A stretch of 64,000 nt of DNA from Adiantum capillus-veneris (lineage: Eukaryota; Streptophyta; Polypodiopsida; Polypodiales; Pteridaceae): contig CM043957.1 of assembly GCA_014529385.2 (NCBI GenBank), positions 85,751,881 to 85,815,880 on the forward strand. The letters run 5' to 3'. The notes beneath the pieces are model-generated. The model was not told the origin of the DNA. It did no database searches and was given only the letters and a program-made list of their open reading frames with translations. Positions 54,905 to 64,000 of the stretch are shown one piece after another (the first letter of the stretch is position 1; every line of letters starts with the position of its first letter). Position numbers and translations under genes: made by a program.

Positions 54905-56264
54905 TCGGGAATGTGAACTCTTGTTGGTTTTGAGTCAGGCCTGAAGATGAGGATGCCCTTTGCTTGGGACAATCTTTAACGTAGTGGTCCTTAGACTCCG
55001 GACAATGTCTGCAAGGAGGAGACCCTTCAAGTAAAGGACACTTACTTTGGTAATGCCCATATTCACCGCATCTGTAGCATAAGATTGACCGATTAGACGG
55101 ACGAAACGGGGGACGAGGTGGTCATTGCTCTTGTCGCTGCATGGAGCTGGAGGCTGACGTGTAGAAGCTTTGGGGAACTGAGGGAGTACTAGCATGATAA
55201 AAGCTGGGGGATTCAAAGTTGTTGTGCATACCTTGCTGCATAGGAGGTGTTGTCAGCAGAGGTGGCAACGGGTCTTGATGGCCATAGGGTGAGACCATGC
55301 TGGATGCAGGTGCTAGCCCTTGTTGGAGAGAAGAACCTAGACTTTGTTGTATTTGCCGCAATTCTTTGATATAGTAACAATCCTTGTCTTCGTGCCCAGA
55401 TTTTTCGCAAAAGTGGCAATAAGCCCGAAGGGGACAGTCCGGTGGAGGATGTCTTGGAGAGCGACAAGAGCTGCACCATACCATAGCTTTAGTCTCTTGC
55501 TGAGACCGAAGCTCTTCTAGCTCTCTCTTGATTTGATCCAAAGCCTCAAGATGCAATGGTTCTCTTGTCTAAGAGAGATTGATTTCTCTTCTTGGAGAGC
55601 GCGTTGTAGTTTTAGGGCTTCAAGTTCTCTGCGCAAAGAAGTCAATGGATCAGCAGGACTACTTTCGGAGAACACAGAGGGAGTCTCTATGTGGGGAGTT
55701 GTTGAACAGCTTCCTAGCCCCCTCTATCCTAGTAGCAGCTGCGATGAATTCCTCCAGAGTGGCATCGGGTCGGAGGCTCTCTCGGAGCTTTTGCTGAGAG
55801 GCTGCCCAAGTTGCAAAATGGTTCTCTGCAAACTGGCTGTACCATTTGTCTGCTAAGCCGTCCAAGGTGGATGGAAAGAGTACCAAATAAGCATCTTCAC
55901 TGTTAAGACCACGACCCCTACAAAGAGATACAAGCCTCTTTGCATGGTCGTCAGCATCTTCTAAAGAGAGTCCTTTGAAGGTGGGGAACTTGATATTTAC
56001 CTTGGCCAACACACTAGCCAATGCCTCCATGGCTCCTTGCTGAGCCTGTTGCTCAATAGCCTGGTGTAGCAGAATAGGAGAGAGCTTTACTGGAGAAGGT
56101 GATCTGGAAGATGTGGAACCCGATGAATGAATGGGGGATGTCGTATGTGGAGGTATGGGTGATGAGGTTAATGGACTTCTACTAGGTACCAAAGGTCGTC
56201 TTCTGTTATAGGACTTCAGAGGGCTCAGTAGTGCGCTTTGACGCTCGACTGACCGCCTTGTATG
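54905..56264 (-). pseudogene. gag: Gypsy B Gag with four zinc knuckles
   Basis: Same start region as Gypsy A (THTRRSVERQSALLSPL) but its ATG has become AGG (about 56256), so the next ATG is near MVPSRS. Capsid part FPTFKGLSLEDADDHAKRLV and STLDGLADKWYSQFAENHFA; then about 85 residues kept in A are missing. A coiled-coil-like stretch follows (shifted frame, LRRELEALKLQRALQEEKSI, then IKRELEELRSQQE). Knuckles: CSSCRSPRHPPPDC and CHFCEKSGHEDKDC (about 55385-55475), CYRCGEYGHYQSKC and CRHCPESKDHYVKDC (about 54970-55085). Several stops. Confidence 0.8.
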
Positions 56265-56745
56265 TGTCCTGCAGTGACCACCAATCCAACCAAGCTTTGG
56301 GCAAGAAGACCCTTAACTCTGGGCTGAACAACAAAGGTCTAGACCAGGACAAGTATGGATAGTGACTAGGCTATCTGGATGGACCAAGGCGAGGAGGACT
56401 GGACCAGGACTAGCAGGGACTAGACCAGGACCCGGGATGAGGACGAGGACGAGGACTGGTTGGACAAGGGCGAGAGAGGACCAGGCCAGCAGACTAGACC
56501 ACCTGGCTGGACCAAGGCGAGGAGGACTGGACCAGGACTAGCAGGGACTAGACCAGGACCCGGGACGAGGACGAGGACGAGGACTGGTTGGACAAGGGCG
56601 AGAGAGGACCAGACCAACAGACTATCTACACAATGCAAGCAAGTGGGCGAAGCTAGGTAACAACCAACTAGCTTCACGATTTGTATCTCAACAAAGAGTG
56701 AGACTTCATTTGAGGTCCCACCGTGATCGCCAAAATGAGAGCACC
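56265..56745 (-). promoter_or_regulatory. Gypsy B leader with candidate PBS and 128-bp duplication
   Basis: GAGGAGGACTGGACCAGG starts at 56391 and again at 56519: a 128-bp tandem duplication of GA/GACCAGG-rich sequence. Near the LTR the minus strand reads TTTTGGCGATCACGGTGGGA, the same candidate PBS as in Gypsy A with one change. Confidence 0.6.
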
Positions 56746-57302
56746 TGTAGCGCGGATAATATGTCATGCTCTCTGCAATGGGTGGTCCTCAGTGCAATGT
56801 GCGTGACAATCTCACTCAAACAGACTGAAAAGAAAGGAAACAATAGAACTCAGCTCACAAAGACACAACAGCAGACCAGAACATATGACTCGACTATCTC
56901 ATATTTCAAAGAACTGATACAGACTCTGGCGTGGCAGCACACTCAACTCCAGCCCCATAGGTACAATGGGGGTGTCAAGGCTCAGATGTGCCGGGATGGT
57001 GAAGACGTGCTTTGTGTATAGACTCACTCTAGACGACTACGTCCAAATAATCCTGACCAAAATGCTACTACTGATATATACAACCATAAAGAGCCACCAA
57101 CGGCTCATAAATGACAGCGCCGAAGTCTATCCCCACTGGGTGGCGGTGGTGACCTGGACATGGTGTCCACTAAACCACCGTATCCCTGCCACGTGTCGCT
57201 GCCCAGCGAGTTCGTTTAGTGTGAACCGATCAGACCAAAGACCAACTGTAAAGTCCAAACTATACTAACTGTCCTATGAAAGTGACATTGTAGCCTGCTA
57301 CA
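56746..57302 (-). repeat. Gypsy B 5' LTR
   Basis: 557 bp, TGTAGC...GCTACA, with several percent divergence by eye from 47300-47859, so somewhat older than Gypsy A. Confidence 0.9.
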
Positions 57303-58207
57303 AGTACCCACAGAGCTGATTTGGGGAGTCATGGCTTTATAGAGGACAATCATGGGGTAGGTTCGTACTCCCGAGGGGTTATCTGAGCATATTTACTCCA
57401 CTATTGGAGTGAAACAGGGATGCCCACTCTTCACTACATTGCTTGGTTTGTATGTAGATGAGGTTTGAGATTACATTGAAGAGGCGACAGAGGAGCATAG
57501 CTAGCAGGGTCCTGGATCTCATTACTACTCTATGCAGACGATATTGTGTTGATCTCAGATTCGCCATAGGGGATGCATCGACACTTGGATGCATTACACA
57601 CTTTTGCTAATGATAGCAGCTTGTCCTTGATCCTTGGCAAGACCAAAGTTATGGTGTTCAACACCACAACGCAGTGGGTCAAGCGATCTGCACCAACCTT
57701 CACATTTGGCCAGGAGATGGTTGAGGGACACATACACTTACATGGGAGCGGTCTTTGGTGGTCTAGTGTTCTCCTTTAGGAGAGCAACAAAGACCATACT
57801 GACGAGAGCAGATGCAACTTGGGGGAGGATGGAGAGGACGTGTTCGCAAATTCAGTTTCAGAAACCTCGAACAAAGCTTTGGTTACTTCAACTATGCTTT
57901 ATGGGATGCAGATATAGGGACCATCAACACACCATCATACCCGAGTTGGAAGTATTGATGGATGGAGATGTATGGAGAGACCTCTTGTCTCTAAAAATTC
58001 TCGGATGATTAGGGCCAAGGCCTTTGTACTACATGAGATTATTCATGCAGAGCTTGCTGCTTCCCTGCTGTCAGCTTTTAATTTACTTCACCTTCTTTTG
58101 TACCCATTAGATCCACGAAGATTGTATCAATTTGGTCTCATAGGTCAATTTTGGCCTTTCGAAGACATTTAATATAACATTTCATTTCATTTCTATGTGT
58201 GTGTGTG
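57303..58207 (+). pseudogene. LINE 1d RT second half and 3' end
   Basis: Continues the RT after Gypsy B: STIGVKQGCPLFTTLLGLYV, then YYSMQT and in the next frame LLYADDIVLISDSP (motif C intact, about 57530-57560) and LILGKTKVMVFNTT. A jump near 58070 goes straight to the 3' UTR, so the zinc-knuckle and PIP-like region is deleted here. Tail (TG)n 58193-58207. Confidence 0.75.
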
Positions 58208-59270
58208 TAAAGAATGGCAAGTGTACAAAAGGACAAGAGGGATCCGCCAACATCATAGCACCATTGACCATCTTGTCACTCTTCGTGTTTTCATGGAGGA
58301 AAGCCGATTGAGAGGTAAGCGATCTTATTGTTGCTTTGTGGACTTCAAGAAAGCCTTTGATATGATTCCACGTAACAATATGTGGAGAAGGATGGAAGAA
58401 GTCCAAATACCAAGTGAGTTTATGCTTGTGGTTTCTTGAATCTATGAGAAGGTGACATGTCAATTGCGTTTGCAAAGAGGAATTTCAGAATTTTTTGCAA
58501 GCATTATTGGAGTTAAACAAGAAAGAATGTCTGTTGTCACCAACTCTCTTTGGTCTATGCATTGATCAATTGGAATAAATGGTACTTGACATTATGCAAC
58601 AAGAAGGCATTGAAGATGTTACTATTTGCAATGCAATAATCATGCTTTTGTTGTATACGGATGATGTAGCGCTTCTATCACATACTTTAGAGGATGCATA
58701 GAAGCTTATGGTTTTCCTTGAGAACTTTGCTTGCATAGTGGGCTGATTGTGAATGAATCCAAAACAAAGGTTATGCTTGTGAAAACCAACCATAAGGAGA
58801 AGCCATTCATTGTGTACAACAATGACACACTTGAAGTTGTCGAGAGCTTTAAGTACGTTGACCTTGAGGTTCCAGCCAATCATCAGGTGGCATGAATGTG
58901 CTATGCATCGTTTGGAAGCTCAGAAGAGAGCGTACTATGCATTTGAGAACATGTGTAATGCAGAGGATGTCAAATGTTGGGTTCTCAAGAAGTACCTTTT
59001 GGACACATTTGGTGACACCGGTTCTTCTTTATGGAGTTGAACTGTGGGGCGGGAGCATCTCAAAGTTTTCTTGGAAAGAGTTTGAGGATGTCCAAAAGCA
59101 TTTTCTTACAAACTTTCTCCAAGTTAAGACACAAACACCATCTATGCTGCTACTTTTTGAGCTCTTCCAATGGAGGTTAATGGCATGGCAACACTACTAT
59201 TCTCACCGATCGTTGATAGCTCTCCCATACTACTTACACTCTACTGGTATTAGAACCATGCCCTAGAATA
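58208..59270 (+). pseudogene. LINE family 2, copy a: RT fragment
   Basis: Starts right at the (TG)n tail of LINE 1d. HSTIDHLVTLRVFMEESRLR, motif A YCCFVDFKKAFDMIPRN (about 58330), motif B region frameshifted near 58510, motif C LLLYTDDVALLSHTLED (about 58645), then SFKYVDLEVPANHQ, ERAYYAFENMCNAEDVKCW and a C-terminal helix-rich part to about 59266. Different family from LINE 1 (62-63 kb holds a sister copy). 5'- and 3'-truncated. Confidence 0.75.
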
Positions 59271-59842
59271 CGGTATGATAACTTATAAGAAGCCCATGCA
59301 GAGCTTTACCACTAATCTGCAATCACAAAGGATTAATACTTTGCATTTATGAACTTTTTCAATGGGAGATTTCATCTATGGTTAGCGCCGAACCTTGGCT
59401 TTTCGCCCTCAGGGCACAAGGCTTAAGTTAAGCCTTTGTGCTTGAAGTCGGCTTATCTTTCTTTTTTTGATAAAGAGGTTTGCTTTTGTATGTTTTGAGA
59501 TGTAGGTGTGTGGCTTTTGTATTTTTCACATTATTTATCCATAAATTCACTTCCCATGATAGAAAACAGAAAAGACATTTGTTAACAATAGTTACATTTA
59601 AGAGCTTACAGGATGCCATTGAAGTAATCCACGAAGAAGACGGAGAGCCCAAACATCTTCAAGGCTGCATGACCAAAAGTGGAGCTGATTCTTAGACATT
59701 TTAAGGCACATTGCAGTTAGTAGAACATAATTAAAAATACACATGTGCAAGTAGTTTCATTAATAAAAAAGAACTCTATACAGACATAGAGGGAATCAAA
59801 ATATAAGATATATACATTTATATTCAATGGACATAATTTTGT

Positions 59843-59846
<4 letters not shown>
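59271..59846. other. Unassigned stretch
   Basis: Contains a near-perfect palindrome CACAAGGCTTAA / TTAAGCCTTTGTG at 59415-59440. No other feature. Confidence 0.4.

Positions 59847-59894
<48 letters not shown>
59847..59894. repeat. (TC)n microsatellite, target of LINE 1e
   Basis: The next LINE copy begins at its last unit. Confidence 0.9.
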
Positions 59895-59896
<2 letters not shown>

Positions 59897-60229
59897 AGGA
59901 CTACACAGCATCGACGGAGGCTGCATCAGAGGATTCGGATCACTTTGGCTCGACATGCACGACGCCCGGTCAAACTACTGACCATGGAGGAGTTTGATGA
60001 GATCCGCCAGCGACCGATGCTAGATCTCCTGTGATCTAGCTATCCCAGCTAGCTGTTTAGCTGCTTAGTTCACACCTAGCAGTTTAGGATTCCATAGTAT
60101 TTTATTTTGTCATTTTGTCATCTTGTTACTCTTGTTACTCTGACTTTGTATCAGATCCACCACATTGTAACTTTCTGGTCTCATAGGTCACTTTGGCCTT
60201 TTGAAGACGTTAATATAACATTTCATTTC

Positions 60230-60308
<79 letters not shown>
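59895..60308 (+). mobile_element. LINE family 1, copy e (C-terminus and 3' UTR)
   Basis: 5'-truncated to the last 46 codons: TTQHRRRLHQRIRITLARHA, MEEFDEIRQRPMLDLL and a stop at about 60034, open and almost the same protein as the end of copy c. Then the 3' UTR with TTTGTATCAGATCCAC and GGTCACTTTGGCCTTTTGAA, ending ATTTCATTTCATTTC and (TC)n 60232-60308. Confidence 0.8.
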
Positions 60309-60309
<1 letters not shown>

Positions 60310-60752
60310 CAGACGCTAGACAGATAGAGGAGCAGCAACCACTGCAAACCTCAGCTCATACTCACACCCGCGGTGCTCTCATTGACCAAGCATTGGAGCT
60401 AGGGAAATCGAGACACCCACGACTGAGGAGAGGAGCTTCACATCATCGACGAAGACTAAAGCACAAGATTTAAGCAATACTATCTCGACATCCCGAGTAT
60501 AGATGAGGATGGATTCATCACCCATTACATCACTCTTGTATTGGGTACCCATTGTATCAGTGGTAACACATACCCCACACAGTTCCAACTAGTAGAACTT
60601 CTAGATTCATTTCAATATCTCTTTTTGTACCCAAACATGGTATTAGATTCACCAGTTTGTAACGGGTTGATCTCACAGGTCATTTTGGCCTTTTAAGGAC
60701 ATTAATGTATCATTTCATCTCTGTGTGTGTGTGCGCGCGCGCGCGCACGCGC
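60309..60752 (+). mobile_element. LINE family 1, copy f (C-terminus and 3' UTR)
   Basis: Begins directly after the tail of copy e with GAGGAGCAGCAACCACTGCA, which matches copy a at about 32500. The Arg-rich tail is present but interrupted. Ends GGTCATTTTGGCCTTTTAAG, ATTTCATC and a (TG)n(CG)n tail at 60722-60752. Confidence 0.75.
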
Positions 60753-61030
60753 GAAGCTTGTCTCCCCCTGGGCAAGGGCGGCCTTGTGGGGGGCGTCAAG
60801 TAACGAGCCCTGCCCAAGCCTCAGAACCCTTGCCCTTGCGCAAGCCGCTTGCCTAGCGGTGCTCAAGGTGCCTTATGCTTGCAGCTCATCAAGTAATAGT
60901 TGGACGGAGTATCAAGTTAAACGGTTATTCTCAAGTATCACAGCCTTTGAGAAGGTGTTACCAGACCTATTTGTGGCACCGATGTCTTCCTTTGGCACTC
61001 CCACTTCACGTAAGAGCTTTCTTGCAGTGA
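60753..61030. other. Unassigned stretch after the LINE 1f tail
   Basis: GC-richer. The frame at 60727-61119 is open but resembles nothing known; its start is in the (CG)n tract. May be 5' sequence of LINE 2b. Confidence 0.35.
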
Positions 61031-61640
61031 CAGTGGCATCAAGGAAGGACCTCGTCGCCCGCCAAGGCAAGGATTACAACCTTCGAGGCTCAAATCCAGG
61101 AACTCATCGAGGAGAATGAGAAACTCAAACAACGTTTATGCAAGCTTGAAGACGAGAAGGAAGTAGAGAGCCAAGCTCTACTTGCAAAAGCACACGAAGT
61201 TGAAGCCTCCCTCACTAAGACTGTCATGGAGGCTCAAAAGGAATCCCATGAAGCAACACCAAAGAAGATTGACACCAAGATACAGGCGGTCTTACAAGAA
61301 TGTCTGCTACAAGAATCGCTCGGCCTCAAGGTCAGGATTGGCGGGCTCCACTGACTATGGTTCACCATCGAGGACACCCTCGAAGAAGCAATCACCAAGC
61401 TCAATGACATTCTTCAACCTGTCTTCATTAAGCTCGAAACTGTCTCTTGAATCAACGACACACATTGCCATGTACCACCCGAGCATTGCATACTCACTTT
61501 CAAGGACAAAGATGAATGGATGAAGCTGTTACGCCAATCTTCACTTCGGAAAAAAGTTTTGGATCGCTGAGGAACTGACCACGAATCAACTCAAGTTGGC
61601 CACTCGCAAAGCGGGATATCTTCAAGGTATCAAGCCGGAA
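61031..61640 (+). pseudogene. Coiled-coil protein remnant (LINE 2b upstream region)
   Basis: Frame 61031-61354 has heptad-like sequence: TFEAQIQELIEENEKLKQRL, KLEDEKEVESQALLAKAHEV, EASLTKTVMEAQKE. After a shift, IEDTLEEAITKLNDILQPVF continues the helix to about 61450. It lies upstream of LINE 2b RT on the same strand and could be an ORF1-type chaperone or the segment before RT. No RNA-recognition motif is seen. Confidence 0.45.
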
Positions 61641-63621
61641 ATGATTAAATGGATGGGAGATTATACACATGGAGTGGATGCGTGATATGTTCAACCTTGC
61701 ACTTCAACATGGTATGCCTTGTGATTGGAGTACTAATTGGGTCAAGCCTTGGCATAAAGGAGGGGATGTCGAGCATGTAAATAACTACCGGACTATAATG
61801 ATTGGGACTCTTTATGGCAAAGTTGTTTGGGTGCATAATGGAGATAAAATTGAGTGATTGGGTCGAGGAGAATGGCAAGCGTGCAAAAGGACAAGCGGGT
61901 TTTCGTCGACGTCATAGCACCATTGATCATCTTGTCACTCTTCGTGTTCTCATGGAGGAAAGCTGGTTGAAAGGCTCATGGAGGAAAGCTGGTTGAAAGG
62001 CAAGCAATTGTAATGTTGCTTTGTGGACTTTAAGAAAGCCTTTGATATGATTCCACGTAACAAGTGGAGGAGGATGGAAGAACGCCAAGTGCCAAGCGTG
62101 TTTATGCTTGCGGTTTCTCGAATCTATGAAAAGGTGATGTGTCAATTGCGCATGGAAAGAGGAATTTTAGAAATTTTTGCAAGCACTATTGGGGTTAAAC
62201 AAGGATGTCCGTTGTCACCAACTCTCTTTGGTCTATGCATCGATCAATTGAAACAAATGGTATTTGAATTTATGCAAGAAGGCATTGAAGAGGTCACTAT
62301 TTGCAATGCGGTAATCATTCTTTTGTTGTATGCAGGTGATGTAGTGCTTCTAGCACACACTTCAGAGGATGTACACAAGCTTATGGTTCTCCTTGAGAAC
62401 TTTTGCTTGTATAGTGGGCTAATTGTGAATGAATTCCAAACAAAGGTTATGCTTGTGAAACCAACCATAGGGAGAAGCCATGCATTGTGTACAACAATGA
62501 GACACTTGAAGTTGTTGAGAGCTTTAAGTACCTTGGCCTTGAGGTTCGGACCAGTCACAAGTGGCATGAATGTGCTATGCGTCGTTTGGAAGCTGGAAAG
62601 AGATCGTACTATGCATTTGAGAACATGTGTAATGTAGGAAACGTCGAGTGTTGGGTTCTCAAGAAGTAACTTTTTGAGACATTTGTGACACCGGTTCTTC
62701 TTTATGGAGTTGAAGTGTGGGGCGGGAGCATCTCACGGTCTACTTGAAAAGAGTTTGAAAATGTCCAAAGGCGTTTTCTTATAGACTTTCTCCAAGTTAA
62801 GACACAAACACCATATATGCTCCTACTTCTTGAGTCGGGATCTCTTCCAATTGAGGTCATGGGCATGGTAAGGGTTGTGGAGTACATAATAACGGTGCAT
62901 CAAAACCCCTCACATCAACTTCCTACAATTGCATGGGAAGCAAGCAAAAAAGTTCAAAAGACATATAAAAGGAAGATCTTGAGCACGGGATGGATGCAAG
63001 ACATAAAGAAGTGGTTTGGGAGATGGGATGCATTACACTTGCTCCATGATGCCTCAATAGACTCCCAAGTGAATGAAGTGTTTCCACAATGCCAATGTAC
63101 TACGGTTTGGGAGGAATTTGGTGGGTCAAGCTTCATACATTACACCACCCATATTGCCCCCAACTACAAAACCATGTTCTTCAGAGTGAGAGGAAACCGT
63201 GCTCACCCTTACATGCTTGAGCCTATTCCCTTGTCAGGGATATGCACTATCGCACCCATTCGGCTTAGTTCCCACTTGCTTCGATGCGAGACAAGGCGTT
63301 GGGGCAATGGAGAAGAGTCAAATCGATTGTGCACATTATGCTCATTGCAAGTTCAAGAGTCCGAGTACGACACACTTCTAGAGTGCTCAGCTTTTGGTCA
63401 CATTCGAACTTGCTTCCCTCACATTTTTACCTGCTTCCCTCACATTTTTAGCTATGACCTAGACCTACACACTTTCCTCTCCCAACCACAATGTGGGCTC
63501 TCCATTGCGACTTTCATCACCACAATTTTGGAGCATCGAGAGTCACTCTTCAGCCAAACAAATACTACATCACATGTAACTTTGGTCCCATAGGTCATAT
63601 TTGACCTATGAGGACAATAAT

Positions 63622-63628
<7 letters not shown>
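61641..63628 (+). pseudogene. LINE family 2, copy b: ORF2
   Basis: Pre-RT GMPCDWSTNWVKPWHKGGDV and NNYRTIMIGTLYGKVVW; HSTIDHLVTLRVLMEE; a 26-bp direct duplication (61949-62000) shifts the frame; motif A FVDFKKAFDMIPRNKW; motif B IGVKQGCPLSPTLFGLCIDQ (about 62190); motif C reads YAGD instead of Y-x-DD (about 62330), losing a catalytic Asp; SFKYLGLEVRTSHKW. The C-terminal part (62817-63593) has LCTLCSLQVQESEYDTLLEC, a zf-RVT-like C..C motif in which Asp stands at the usual His position, and a 21-bp in-frame duplication (HIFTCFP). Confidence 0.75.

Positions 63629-63673
<45 letters not shown>
63629..63673 (+). repeat. (TC)n tail of LINE 2b
   Basis: Directly follows the LINE 2 3' end GGTCATATTTGACCTATGAG and AATAATAAAATC. 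The next element starts after it. Confidence 0.85.
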
Positions 63674-63675
<2 letters not shown>

Positions 63676-63784
63676 ACACCCATGTACTTCTGTGTGGCTA
63701 TTGCATGACTCTATGCAATCATCGCACATTAACCAAAGGATATCACGAAGCGGTCGAACAGTGAGCTCATCACCTATCAAAACA

Positions 63785-64000
63785 ATGCCGAAGGACACAA
63801 CCCCCACGCCCCCCAAGGAATCAAGGGACATGACAATTACATGTACTACCCAGGACATATGGGGACTGCTATTGTCTATCCAGGAACAGGTACGACAACA
63901 GAATGAGGTGATTTCACGTCAAAATGACGACATCAAAGCCCTGACACTGCACAACAAAGAGCTGGATCATACCATTAAATTACAAGCTCTAAAGCTTCAG
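63785..64000 (+). CDS. 5' end of a Gag- or ORF1-like coding region, runs off the window
   Basis: ATG 63785 opens 72 codons without a stop: MPKDTTPTPPKESRDMTITC, then a charged, Gln-rich helix (QEQVRQQNEVISRQ, DDIKALTLHNKELDHTIKLQ) with heptad character. Begins 110 bp after a (TC)n LINE tail on the same strand, so it probably starts the next retroelement. Too short to say whether Gag or LINE ORF1. Confidence 0.45.
   Translation, partial: MPKDTTPTPPKESRDMTITCTTQDIWGLLLSIQEQVRQQNEVISRQNDDIKALTLHNKELDHTIKLQALKLQ

Larger units (their letters stand above)
47300..57302 (-). mobile_element. Gypsy B, 10-kb Ty3/Gypsy with extra 3' ORFs
   Basis: TSD AGTAC (47295-47299 and 57303-57307). LTRs 47300-47859 and 56746-57302. 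Minus-strand order from the right: leader, Gag, protease, RT remnant, RNase H, integrase, then a G-rich repeat and two further ORFs before the 3' LTR. Deletions in Gag and in the RT palm plus frameshifts make it inactive. It sits in the RT of LINE 1d. Confidence 0.9.
44286..58207 (+). mobile_element. LINE family 1, copy d, interrupted by hAT and Gypsy B
   Basis: Pieces 44286-44648, 46923-47299 and 57303-58192 read in order through the EN-RT linker and RT: MVKKAIDKTRTRRAYDHDGL, ATMLNRAMHEGFPDTWSMST-like, NYRTIMIGHTLARLYAS, then after Gypsy B WGVMALYRG, IGVKQGCPLFTTLLGLYVDE and LLYADDIVLI. The part from about 58070 to the 3' UTR is deleted internally. It ends in GGTCAATTTTGGCCTTTCGAA, ATTTCATTTCATTTC and a (TG)n tail at 58193-58207. 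Confidence 0.8.

Overview
The window looks like intergenic, repeat-dominated DNA from a large plant genome. There is no operon structure, bacterial gene or compact gene cluster. What is present is a graveyard of nested retroelements: Ty3/Gypsy, Ty1/Copia, two or three LINE families, a Penelope-like reverse transcriptase, a hAT DNA transposon and probable tRNA-derived SINEs. Plant-type primer-binding sites (initiator-Met and Asp tRNA types) and many (TC/GA)n tracts support this. The repeat flavour suggests a fern or other non-seed plant, but that is an impression, not a proof. Nearly every coding segment is broken by stops or frameshifts; one possible host exon (protein kinase) is seen.

Layout. 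1-3300: decayed Penelope-like element. 3300-8580: simple and tandem repeats, one SINE-like segment, otherwise nothing recognisable. 8583-20110: an old Gypsy element whose 5' LTR was split by a younger 7.9-kb Gypsy-type element (9016-16938) that has gag and protease only and carries an inversion inside its own 5' LTR. 20111-25270: no recognisable gene except the kinase exon. 25270-26450: LINE 3' fragment. 26770-32882: LINE family 1 copy interrupted by a second gag-protease-only LTR element (27895-31506, minus strand). 33000-34200: purine-rich DNA and a long (GA)n tail. 34206-41817: Gypsy A (minus), TSD ctgat, carrying a 3'-deleted Copia. 41874-44285: LINE 1 copy (minus). 44286-58207: LINE 1 copy (plus) interrupted by a hAT element (44649-46914, 8-bp TSD) and by the 10-kb Gypsy B (47300-57302, TSD agtac). 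58208-64000: a head-to-tail chain of LINE copies.

How the parts relate. Order of insertion can be read from nesting: LINEs are oldest, then LTR elements and hAT, then Copia inside Gypsy A. The LINE families end in a conserved 3' sequence followed by a microsatellite, usually (TC)n or (TG)n instead of poly(A), and the next LINE copy repeatedly starts exactly at the microsatellite tail of the previous one. LINE family 1 also encodes a C-terminal zinc knuckle, a sequence matching a PCNA-interaction (PIP) box, and an Arg-rich tail that is conserved between copies. Gypsy B has extra open reading frames between integrase and the 3' LTR that I cannot assign to any family. These three observations are the best candidates for undescribed biology here.
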